Assembly (NCBI GenBank): GCA_046292445.1
Contig: JBKBQT010000079.1
Coordinates: forward strand, 1 to 5,059
DNA: 5,059 nt
Direction: 5' to 3'
Source of the DNA: CALIZF01 sp046292445
Lineage (GTDB): Bacteria > Pseudomonadota > Alphaproteobacteria > Rhodobacterales > Rhodobacteraceae
The translations under genes were made by a program, and so were the position numbers. The notes under the pieces were generated by a model. The model searched no databases, had not been told where the DNA came from, and worked only from the letters and a program-made list of their open reading frames with translations. Below, piece by piece: positions 1 through 5,059 of this stretch (positions within the stretch are counted from its first letter, which is position 1; each line of letters starts with the position of its first letter).

Positions 1-1460
1 CGGGCTGGCGCGCGGGCGCGGCGGCCGCGCTCTGCGGGGCGGCGGCGGCGCTCGGGCAGGCGCCATGGGGCCTTTGGCCGCTGACGCTGGCCGGGCTTGC
101 AGGCGGGGCGGCGCTTGTTGCGGCGGCGCGGGGCGGGCGGGCGGCGGCCCTTGCGGCATGGGCGCTCGGCGCGGGGCATTTCGCGGTCGCGCTGCACTGG
201 ATCGTCGAGCCGTTCCTGGTCGAGCCCGACCGCCACGGCTGGATGGCGCCCTTCGCGCTGGTGCTGATGGCGGGCGGGCTGGCGCTGTTCTGGGCGGCGG
301 CGGGCTGGGCGACGGGGCGCTGGCGCCTCGGTGCGGTCGGCTTTGCCGTGATGCTCGCCGGGGCCGAGGCGCTGCGCGGGACGGTGCTGACCGGCTTTCC
401 CTGGGCCCTGCCGGGGCATGTCTGGATCGGGACGGCGGCCGGGCAGGTCGCGGCGCTCGGCGGGGCGGGGCTGCTGACGCTGGCGACGCTGGTGGTCGCG
501 GCGCTCCCCGTCGCGGCGGCGCGGTCCGGCACGATCGGGGCGGCGGCGTTGCTGGCGGCGCTCTGGGGCACGGGGGCCTGGTGGGCGGCGGGGCCGCTGC
601 CGGCGCCGGCGGGGCCGGTCGTCCGGGTGGTGCAGCCGGACGCGAAACAGCACCTCAAGTGGGATCCGGCCTGGAGCGCGGTGTTCTTCGACCGCCAGCT
701 CGACGCGACCGCGGCCGGGCCGCGGCCCGACCTGATCGTCTGGCCCGAAACGGCGGTCGATTTCCTGCTGAACCGCCCCGGGATCGGGGTGGACCTCATC
801 GCCGCAGCCGCGCGGGGCGTGCCGGTCGCCTTCGGCGCGCAACGGACCGCGGGCTGGCAGGGCTACAATGCCCTCGCGCTGCTGGACCCCGAGGGGCGGG
901 TCGCGGCAGTCTATGACAAGCACCACCTCGTGCCCTTCGGCGAATACATGCCGGGGGGCGATCTGCTCTACGACCTCTTCGGCATCGCCGCCTTCGCGGC
1001 GCAGGAGGGGCGCGGCTATTCCGCCGGGCCGGGGCCGGCGACGATGCCGGTGCCGGGCGTCGGCCTCGCCGTGCCGCTGATCTGCTACGAGGCAGTGTTT
1101 CCGCGCCTGATCCGGCGGGCGCAGCGCGAACGGGCCGATTTCCTGCTGCATGTGACCAACGACGCCTGGTTCGGGACGCAGAGCGGACCCTACCAGCATC
1201 TCGCACTGGCGCGGCTGCGGGCGATCGAGTTCGGCTTGCCGGTCGTCCGCGCGGCCAATACCGGCGTATCGGCGGTGATCGACGCCCGCGGCGGCATCGC
1301 CCTGTCGCTTGCGCTCAACACCCATGGCCATGCCGATGCCGCCCTGCCCGCGGCGCTGCCGCCGACACCCTATGCGCGGCTCGGCGAGGCGCCGTTCCTG
1401 ATCGCCCTGTTCGCCGCGGCCGCGGCGGCGCTGTGGCGCCGCCGGCACAGCGCCCCTTGA
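1..1460 (+). CDS. lnt: Apolipoprotein N-acyltransferase, 5'-truncated by window edge
   Basis: Lnt is an integral inner-membrane enzyme. It transfers a fatty acyl chain from a phospholipid to the N-terminal cysteine of lipoproteins, the last step of lipoprotein maturation. The reading frame is open from base 3 and the first in-frame ATG is only at 243, in the middle of conserved sequence, so the true start lies before the window. 485 residues are visible (E. coli Lnt has 512), so perhaps 15-25 are missing. Counting from the codon at base 3, residues 1-200 are hydrophobic transmembrane segments including the typical APWGLWPL stretch. A nitrilase-like (CN hydrolase) periplasmic domain starts near residue 206, and a last membrane helix (about 464-481) ends in arginines. 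The catalytic triad is readable: E249 in WPETAV, K306 in YDKHHLVPFGEY and C361 in ICYEAVFP. The family motif TNDAWFG...PYQHLA and the RAANTG motif are also present. No frameshift is seen. The stop overlaps a candidate metK promoter. Confidence 0.96.
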   Translation, partial: GWRAGAAAALCGAAAALGQAPWGLWPLTLAGLAGGAALVAAARGGRAAALAAWALGAGHFAVALHWIVEPFLVEPDRHGWMAPFALVLMAGGLALFWAAAGWATGRWRLGAVGFAVMLAGAEALRGTVLTGFPWALPGHVWIGTAAGQVAALGGAGLLTLATLVVAALPVAAARSGTIGAAALLAALWGTGAWWAAGPLPAPAGPVVRVVQPDAKQHLKWDPAWSAVFFDRQLDATAAGPRPDLIVWPETAVDFLLNRPGIGVDLIAAAARGVPVAFGAQRTAGWQGYNALALLDPEGRVAAVYDKHHLVPFGEYMPGGDLLYDLFGIAAFAAQEGRGYSAGPGPATMPVPGVGLAVPLICYEAVFPRLIRRAQRERADFLLHVTNDAWFGTQSGPYQHLALARLRAIEFGLPVVRAANTGVSAVIDARGGIALSLALNTHGHADAALPAALPPTPYARLGEAPFLIALFAAAAAALWRRRHSAP

Positions 1461-1485
1461 CCTGCCCCTGCGCCGGGCTTAGGGG
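1457..1485 (+). promoter_or_regulatory. Candidate sigma-70-type promoter for metK
   Basis: TTGACC at 1457-1462 (five of six matches to TTGACA) is followed after exactly 17 bases by TAGGGG at 1480-1485. The -10 keeps only the leading TA and lacks the final T, a weakness common in promoters of GC-rich Rhodobacter relatives. Transcription would begin around 1491-1493, just at the base of the riboswitch stem, and this placement is the best support. The -35 overlaps the lnt stop codon. This is inferred from sequence only; metK could also be read through from lnt. Confidence 0.5.
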
Positions 1486-1488
1486 CGG
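1462..1488 (+). repeat. Small inverted repeat between lnt and metK
   Basis: GCCCCT (1464-1469) and AGGGGC (1481-1486) are a perfect 6-bp inverted repeat with an 11-base loop, extendable by a T.G pair (1463/1487) and a C-G pair (1462/1488). It could form a hairpin in lnt read-through RNA and act as a weak terminator, or be a protein-binding dyad over the candidate -10. No T-run follows, so a classic intrinsic terminator is unlikely, and chance is possible at this GC content. Confidence 0.3.
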
Positions 1489-1492
1489 CGAA

Positions 1493-1537
1493 CCGTCACA
1501 ACGGCTTCCTGGCGTGGCGGGTCACATCAATGGAGCA
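1493..1537 (+). ncRNA. SAM/SAH riboswitch controlling metK translation
   Basis: This is a complete match to the compact SAM/SAH riboswitch class known upstream of metK in Rhodobacterales. Stem P1 is CCGUCAC (1493-1499) paired with GUGGCGG (1514-1520), seven pairs with one U.G. The loop AACGGCUUCCUGGC (1500-1513) carries the class's conserved core. After a 10-11 base linker comes UGGAGCA (1531-1537). A pseudoknot forms between GC(U)UCC in the loop (1504-1509) and GGAGC (1532-1536). The same GGAG is the Shine-Dalgarno sequence of metK, 9 bases before its ATG at 1545. When SAM or SAH binds, the pseudoknot should be stabilised and ribosome access blocked, giving feedback on SAM synthesis. Pairings are read directly from the sequence; ligand and mechanism come from knowledge of the class. 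Confidence 0.92.
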
Positions 1538-1544
1538 CTCTCCC

Positions 1545-2711
1545 ATGCCGCGCGAAAACTACACGTTCACCTCCGAGTCCGTGTCCGAGGGGCATCCCGA
1601 CAAGCTGTGCGACCGGATTTCGGATGCCGTGCTCGACTACCTGCTGGCAATCGAGCCGCAGGCGCGCGTGGCCTGCGAGACCTTCGCAACCTCGAGCCTT
1701 GTGGTGATCGGTGGCGAGATCGGGCTCGCGGACCAGGAGCGGCTCAAGGACGTGATGGGCCGCATCCCCCAGATCGCGCGCGACTGCATCCGCGACATCG
1801 GCTACGAGCAGGAGAAGTTCCACTGGAACACCTGCCATGTGCTGAATTTCCTGCACGAACAGTCCGCCCATATCGCCATGGGCGTGGATCGCGACGGGGC
1901 GGGCGACCAGGGCATCATGTTCGGCTATGCGGTGGACGAGACACCGGAACTCATGCCGGCGCCGATCCAGTATGCCCATGCGATCCTGCGCCGCCTTGCC
2001 GCGGCGCGCAAGTCGGGGGCCGAGCCGCTGCTGGGCCCGGACGCCAAGTCGCAGCTGTCGGTGCGCTACGAGGCCGGCAAGCCGGTCGAGGTGACGCAGA
2101 TCGTCGTGTCGCACCAGCACCTCGATGCCAAGATGACGAGCGGCGATGTGCGCGCGATCATCGAGCCCTATGTGCGTGAGGTGATCCCCGAGGCCTGGCT
2201 GACGCCGGACACGGTCTGGCACATCAACCCCACGGGCGCCTTCGTGATCGGCGGGCCGGACGGCGACGCGGGGCTTACGGGGCGCAAGATCATCGTGGAC
2301 ACCTATGGCGGCGCGGCGCCGCATGGTGGCGGCGCGTTTTCGGGCAAGGATCCGACGAAGGTGGACCGGTCGGCCGCCTATGCTGCGCGCTATCTTGCCA
2401 AGAACGTCGTCGCGGCGGGGCTTGCCCGGCGCTGCACGCTGCAGGTGTCCTATGCGATCGGTGTGGCGCGGCCGCTCTCGATCTATGTCGATACCCATGG
2501 CACGGGGCAGGTCGATGACGCGGCGATCGAGCGGGCGGTGGCCGAGGTGATGGACCTCACCCCGCGCGGCATCCGCCTGCACCTCGGCCTCAACCGGCCG
2601 ATCTACGCCCGCACCGCATCCTACGGGCATTTCGGCCGCGCGCCCGATGCCGACGGCGGGTTTTCCTGGGAGCAGACGGATCTGGTCGAGGCGCTCCGCA
2701 AGGCGGTCTGA
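1545..2711 (+). CDS. metK: S-adenosylmethionine synthetase (methionine adenosyltransferase)
   Basis: MetK is a cytosolic enzyme, usually a tetramer, that makes S-adenosylmethionine from ATP and methionine, releasing phosphate and pyrophosphate. From the ATG at 1545 the protein is 388 residues, normal for the family (E. coli 384). The N-terminal motif SVSEGHPDK ends at K20, with H17 and D19 in the expected ATP/Mg site. The signature GAGDQGIMFGYA is at 118-129 and the glycine-rich GGGAFSGKD at 261-269, followed by PTKVDRS. The C-terminus has the usual YGHFGR and FSWEQTD stretch. The start at 1545 is chosen because GGAG at 1532-1535 sits 9 bases upstream and homologues begin at about this point (MPRENYTFTSES). 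An in-frame ATG at 1530 lies inside the riboswitch pseudoknot and would merely add five residues. Expression is probably controlled by the SAM/SAH riboswitch directly upstream. The long open frame on the opposite strand is a codon-bias shadow. Confidence 0.98.
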   Translation: MPRENYTFTSESVSEGHPDKLCDRISDAVLDYLLAIEPQARVACETFATSSLVVIGGEIGLADQERLKDVMGRIPQIARDCIRDIGYEQEKFHWNTCHVLNFLHEQSAHIAMGVDRDGAGDQGIMFGYAVDETPELMPAPIQYAHAILRRLAAARKSGAEPLLGPDAKSQLSVRYEAGKPVEVTQIVVSHQHLDAKMTSGDVRAIIEPYVREVIPEAWLTPDTVWHINPTGAFVIGGPDGDAGLTGRKIIVDTYGGAAPHGGGAFSGKDPTKVDRSAAYAARYLAKNVVAAGLARRCTLQVSYAIGVARPLSIYVDTHGTGQVDDAAIERAVAEVMDLTPRGIRLHLGLNRPIYARTASYGHFGRAPDADGGFSWEQTDLVEALRKAV

Positions 2712-2724
2712 GAGGGGCGGGCGG

Positions 2725-2783
2725 CCCCGGGGGTTTCACACCCCCGGACCCCCGTGGGATATTTGAGCCAGCCTGAAAGCCCG
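2725..2783 (+). repeat. 3'-end hairpin element with conserved-looking tail (possible dispersed repeat and terminator)
   Basis: CCGGGGGT (2727-2734) and ACCCCCGG (2740-2747) form a perfect 8-bp hairpin with loop TTCAC, starting 15 bases after the metK stop. It is followed at once by a second copy of ACCCCCG (2748-2754) and the tail TGGGATATTTGAGCCAG. From memory, a GC-rich hairpin followed by a CCCCCG run and a GGATATTTG-like tail recurs downstream of many genes in Rhodobacteraceae; this cannot be shown from one copy. It lacks an immediate T-run, so if it ends transcription or protects 3' ends it is not a textbook intrinsic terminator. The second ACCCCCG could pair with CGGGGGT instead of the first. 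Confidence 0.55.
2735..2763 (+). promoter_or_regulatory. Weak candidate promoter for trmB inside the hairpin element
   Basis: TTCACA (2735-2740, five of six to TTGACA) and GATATT (2758-2763, four of six to TATAAT) are separated by exactly 17 bases. A start near 2770 would leave a leader of about 25 bases before the trmB GTG. The -35 lies in the loop of the metK 3' hairpin, so the match may only reflect the conserved repeat sequence. Read-through from metK is the alternative. Confidence 0.28.
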
Positions 2784-2785
2784 TC

Positions 2786-2790
2786 GAGGA
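2786..2790 (+). promoter_or_regulatory. Shine-Dalgarno sequence deciding the trmB start
   Basis: GAGGA lies 5 bases upstream of GTG at 2796 and supports that GTG over the in-frame GTG at 2754. The latter sits within the hairpin element, has no purine-rich site in front of it, and would add 14 residues of non-conserved sequence. Confidence 0.65.
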
Positions 2791-2795
2791 CAAAC

Positions 2796-3473
2796 GTGGC
2801 GGCAGGCGGGCCGGTGCCGTGGAACTTCTACGGGCGCCGGTCCGGCAAGACGCTGCGCGGCGCGCAGAAGGTCGCGCTGGCCGAGGATCTCGACGCGCTG
2901 CGGCTTGCCGGGGTCGAGGGACCGGGCGGCCAGGCGGCGCTGATGGACTGGGTGGCAGGGCGGCCGCTCTGGCTCGAGGTCGGGTTCGGCGGGGGCGAGC
3001 ATCTGGTGGCGGTGGCGGCGGCCAATCCGGGGGTCGCGCTGGTGGGGGTCGAGCCGTTCGTGAACGGGGTGGCGATGCTGCTGCGGCGGCTGAGGGCGCT
3101 GCCGGTGGCGAATGTGGCGATCCATCCGGGCGATGTGCGCGCGGTGTTTCCGGTCTTGCCGGACGGGTCGGTGGCGCGGGTGTTCCTCAACTATCCCGAC
3201 CCATGGCCCAAGGTGCGCCATCACCGGCGGCGGTTCGTGACGCCGGAATATCTGATACCGCTGGCGCGGGTCATGGCGCCGGGGGCGCTGTTGCATATCG
3301 CGACCGACATTGCGAGCTATGCCCGGCAGGCGCGCGCGGAGGTGCCGCGCGCGGGGTTCGCGCCGGTGGCCGACGGACCCGAGCCCTGGGACGGCTGGGT
3401 TTCCACACGCTATGAAGCCAAGGCGCTGCGCGCCGGGCGGGCGCCGGTATACCTCGTCTATCGCCGGCTGTAA
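2796..3473 (+). CDS. trmB: tRNA (guanine-N7-)-methyltransferase
   Basis: TrmB uses SAM to methylate N7 of guanosine 46 in the variable loop of tRNAs. From GTG 2796 the protein has 225 residues, typical for the family (E. coli 239). It is a Rossmann-fold methyltransferase: WLEVGFGGGEH (59-69) is SAM motif I, followed by GVEPFVNGVAMLL and HPGDVR. NYPDPWPKVRHHRRR (about 132-146) carries the catalytic aspartate D135 and the RHHRRR stretch. D171 in TDI and T204/E207 in TRYEAKA match the conserved C-terminal substrate residues of the family. The N-terminal PWNFYGRRSGKTLR is the usual alphaproteobacterial opening, which supports the chosen start. It follows metK by 84 bases on the same strand; MetK supplies its cofactor. 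Transcription could come from metK read-through past the hairpin or from a weak promoter in the spacer. No anomaly is seen. Confidence 0.95.
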   Translation: MAAGGPVPWNFYGRRSGKTLRGAQKVALAEDLDALRLAGVEGPGGQAALMDWVAGRPLWLEVGFGGGEHLVAVAAANPGVALVGVEPFVNGVAMLLRRLRALPVANVAIHPGDVRAVFPVLPDGSVARVFLNYPDPWPKVRHHRRRFVTPEYLIPLARVMAPGALLHIATDIASYARQARAEVPRAGFAPVADGPEPWDGWVSTRYEAKALRAGRAPVYLVYRRL

Positions 3474-3478
3474 CGCGC

Positions 3479-3497
3479 GGCCGGCCTTGCCGGCCTT
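3479..3497 (+). terminator. GC-rich hairpin after trmB, possible terminator
   Basis: GGCCGGC (3479-3485), loop CTT, GCCGGCC (3489-3495) is a perfect 7-bp stem with a 3-base loop starting five bases after the trmB TAA. Only TT follows, so it is a poor intrinsic terminator by the usual rule, but position and perfection of the stem make a 3'-end role plausible. The arms are themselves near-palindromic (GGCC/CCGG), so other foldings exist. Confidence 0.4.
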
Positions 3498-3516
3498 GGC
3501 GCTGCGCCGGTATCCT
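3487..3516 (+). promoter_or_regulatory. Candidate promoter for the FGGY kinase gene
   Basis: TTGCCG (3487-3492) and TATCCT (3511-3516) are spaced by 18 bases, each with four of six consensus matches and with a good -10 final T. Start would be near 3523, giving a leader of about 58 bases to the ATG at 3581. The -35 overlaps the loop and right arm of the trmB hairpin. No operator-like dyad is evident in the remaining GC-rich leader (3517-3580). Confidence 0.33.
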
Positions 3517-3580
3517 GGGCGCGGCGGCGGGCGCGGCGGGCCGTGTGTCCTCTGGCGGGGCGGCAGGCAGGCGGGTGGAG

Positions 3581-5029
3581 ATGGACCGCATACTCGGGAT
3601 CGATGTCGGCACCACGGCGTTCAAGGCCGGCGTGATCGGGACCGACGGCGCGCTGCAGGCGAGCTTTGCCGAGCCGGTGCCGACCGCCCGCCCCGCGCCG
3701 GGCTGGGCCGAGCAGGATCCGGCCGACTGGACCGGCCGGCTCGACGCGGCGCTGGCCGCGCTCTGCGCCGCCGGGCCGGTGGCCGCCGTCGGGCTGACCA
3801 GCCAGGTGAATACGCATGTTTTCCTCGATGCCGATTTCCGCCCGCTGATGCCCGCGATCCTCTGGCAGGACGTGCGCGCGGCGGCCGAGGCGGCGGCGCT
3901 CGACGCGGGCGTGAGCGCGGCGCAGAAGATCGCCTGGTGGGGCGCGCCGATGCCGATCGACGCGAGCCATGCGCTCGCCCGGATGCTCTGGGTCTCGCGC
4001 CACCGGCCCGAGGTCTGGGCGCGCACGCGGTGGGTCGTGCTGCCCAAGGATTACTGCCTGTGGCATCTGACGGGCCGCCTTTTGACGGATCCGGTCTCGA
4101 ACATCGGGCTGGCCGGGCCGGGCGGCTGGATCGAGGGCGCGCTGGCGCTGGTGCCGGGGGCGGCGGCGCGGGTGGCGCCGCTGGCGGGGGCGGTCGATGT
4201 GGCGGCGCGGGTGCTGGGCGGGGGGTTCGCCGAGGTGCCCGCCGTCACGGCGACGATGGACGGCTGGTGCGCGCTGTTCGGCGCAGGCGGCGGGCGCGAC
4301 GGGGCGGGCGTGCATGTCAGCGGGACGAGCGAGGTTCTGGGCATCGTGTCGGGCCGCGTGGTGCCGACGCCGGGTGCCATCGTGTTCCCGCCGCTGGACG
4401 GGGTGCGCCTGCATGCCGGGCCGACGCAGGCGGGCGGGGCGGCGCTGGCCTGGGTGGCCGGCCTGCTGGGCCTGACGCCGGATGCTGCTGTGGCGCAGGC
4501 GATGGCGGCGCCGCGCAAGCCGCTCACCCCGCTGTTCTTGCCCCATCTTCAGGGCGAGCGCGCGCCGCTGTGGGACCCCGCCCTGCGCGGGGTGTTCGCG
4601 GGGCTCGACGCGGGCGCCGATGCGGGCGATCTGATCCGCGCGGTGCTCGAAGGGGTGGCGCTTTCGGCGCGCCATGTGCTCTGCGTGCTCGAGGCCTCGG
4701 CGGGGGTGCGGGCGGGGCTGATGCGCTGCGGCGGGGGCGGGTTCCGGTCGGATGCGTGGCTGCGGATCAAGGCCGACGTGCTCGGCCGCCCGATGGCGCG
4801 GATGGCGGTGAACGAACCGGGCCTGATCGGCGCGGCGGCGCTGGCGGCACGGGGGGCGGGGCTGTTTGCCACGCTGGCGGCGGCGCAGGAGGCGCTGGTG
4901 CGGTATGAGCCGGCGGTGGAGCCGGACCGGGCGATGCGCGGGTTCTACGACGACCTCTTCGGCCTTTACACGCAGGCGATTGCCGCGAATGCGCCTGTCA
5001 ACGCCGGGCTTCTGCAGCTTGGGCGATGA
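3581..5029 (+). CDS. FGGY-family carbohydrate kinase, xylulokinase-like, substrate unassigned
   Basis: A cytosolic ATP-dependent sugar or polyol kinase of the FGGY (hexokinase/actin fold) family, 482 residues, full length. FGGY_N: GIDVGTTAFKAG starts at residue 6, with D8 in the first phosphate motif; H79 lies in SQVNTHVF and the WQDVR stretch is at 95-99. D227 in TATMDGW is at the place of the catalytic base (E. coli XylB D233). FGGY_C: SGTSE (247-251), LQGERAPLWDP (from 323), and the adenosine motif CGGGGFRSDAW (from 383), ending with EPGLIGAAALA. These suit COG1070 kinases better than glycerol kinase. The catalytic motif TATMDGW differs from the GGGDNAA type of classical xylulokinase, so D-xylulose should not be assumed. 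The ATG at 3581 is chosen because the fold starts at once; AGG at 3569-3571 is 9 bases upstream, while GGAG at 3577-3580 abuts the ATG and is too close. In-frame GTGs at 3575 and 3545 are alternatives. No transporter, isomerase or regulator of a sugar pathway is in view. Confidence 0.9.
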   Translation: MDRILGIDVGTTAFKAGVIGTDGALQASFAEPVPTARPAPGWAEQDPADWTGRLDAALAALCAAGPVAAVGLTSQVNTHVFLDADFRPLMPAILWQDVRAAAEAAALDAGVSAAQKIAWWGAPMPIDASHALARMLWVSRHRPEVWARTRWVVLPKDYCLWHLTGRLLTDPVSNIGLAGPGGWIEGALALVPGAAARVAPLAGAVDVAARVLGGGFAEVPAVTATMDGWCALFGAGGGRDGAGVHVSGTSEVLGIVSGRVVPTPGAIVFPPLDGVRLHAGPTQAGGAALAWVAGLLGLTPDAAVAQAMAAPRKPLTPLFLPHLQGERAPLWDPALRGVFAGLDAGADAGDLIRAVLEGVALSARHVLCVLEASAGVRAGLMRCGGGGFRSDAWLRIKADVLGRPMARMAVNEPGLIGAAALAARGAGLFATLAAAQEALVRYEPAVEPDRAMRGFYDDLFGLYTQAIAANAPVNAGLLQLGR

Positions 5030-5059
5030 TCGTGCGAAGGCCCCGTTCCGCTTCGCTTT
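4998..5059 (-). CDS. Possible 3' end of a convergent minus-strand gene (weak)
   Basis: Reading inward from the right edge on the minus strand, one frame gives SEAERGLRTIIAQAAEARR and then TGA at 5000-4998. That is a plausible amphipathic helical protein C-terminus and would overlap the kinase's 3' end by 32 bases tail to tail. Only 19 codons are visible and no family can be named. Third-position GC is lower than in the other genes of the window, which weakens the case. The alternative is that 5030-5059 is simply intergenic. Confidence 0.2.
   Translation of the reverse strand, partial: SEAERGLRTIIAQAAEARR

Noticed and set aside
65..916. 283-residue + strand frame overlapping lnt
   Set aside because: Composition is almost all Gly, Ala and Arg with no motif, and it is out of frame with the clear Lnt sequence. 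It is a shadow caused by high GC.
1491..1544. SAM-II or SAM-V riboswitch as the identity of the metK leader
   Set aside because: The loop core ACGGCUUCCUGGC followed by UGGAGCA is that of the SAM/SAH class; the conserved sequence and layout do not suit SAM-II or SAM-V.
1527..2630. 367-residue antisense frame across metK
   Set aside because: It lies opposite an unmistakable MetK and shows His/Arg/Ala-rich low-information sequence with no recognisable domain.
3545..3580. Upstream GTG starts (3545, 3575) for the FGGY kinase
   Set aside because: They add residues before the first beta strand that FGGY proteins normally lack. Kept only as alternatives because ribosome site evidence is weak for all three starts.
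3458..4675. 405-residue antisense frame across the kinase, with a 532-residue + frame (3310-4908) in another register
   Set aside because: Both are Arg/Gly/Ala/Pro-rich without motifs, whereas the FGGY frame has conserved motifs through its full length. Long spurious frames are expected at this GC level.
5026..5059. ATG overlapping the kinase stop (ATGA) as the start of a coupled downstream gene
   Set aside because: No ribosome binding site is seen upstream and only about 11 codons (MIVRRPRSASL) are visible, giving nothing to recognise.
1..5059. CRISPR array, tRNA, rRNA, insertion sequence or phage attachment site
   Set aside because: No regularly spaced repeats, cloverleaf, transposase motif or terminal inverted repeats were found by reading both strands. 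Genes and composition look like ordinary chromosomal core.

Overview
The window is very GC-rich (about 70% by eye, with most third codon positions G or C). Its genes and 3'-end elements point to an alphaproteobacterium of the Rhodobacterales (Rhodobacter/Paracoccus-like). Three things support this: the Lnt, MetK and TrmB proteins look like those of that group, a SAM/SAH-type riboswitch sits in front of metK (a class known essentially from Rhodobacterales), and the metK-trmB spacer holds a hairpin plus conserved tail of a kind I recall from many 3' ends in these genomes. The exact genus cannot be told from this sequence.

All four confident genes are on the + strand. (1) 1-1460: the apolipoprotein N-acyltransferase gene lnt, missing its first codons at the left edge. 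(2) 1461-1544: a short, dense regulatory gap. It contains a candidate promoter whose -35 overlaps the lnt stop, a small inverted repeat, and a complete SAM/SAH riboswitch whose pseudoknot includes the metK Shine-Dalgarno sequence. (3) 1545-2711: metK, S-adenosylmethionine synthetase. (4) 2712-2795: a GC-rich hairpin with a conserved-looking tail. (5) 2796-3473: trmB, tRNA (guanine-N7-)-methyltransferase, starting with GTG. (6) 3474-3580: a perfect hairpin and a candidate promoter. (7) 3581-5029: a complete FGGY-family carbohydrate kinase of the xylulokinase type, substrate unknown. (8) The last 30 bases hold no assignable gene, although the 3' end of a minus-strand gene is possible.

The functional link is around S-adenosylmethionine. 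MetK makes SAM, TrmB is one of its consumers, and the riboswitch would shut off MetK translation when SAM (or SAH) is high. Lnt belongs to lipoprotein maturation at the inner membrane. The kinase has no sugar-pathway partner in view. The most notable element is the riboswitch and its tight packing: the predicted transcription start lies one or two bases before the aptamer stem, and the aptamer itself supplies the ribosome binding site. I see no mobile element, CRISPR array, tRNA or rRNA, and no clearly new multi-gene system.
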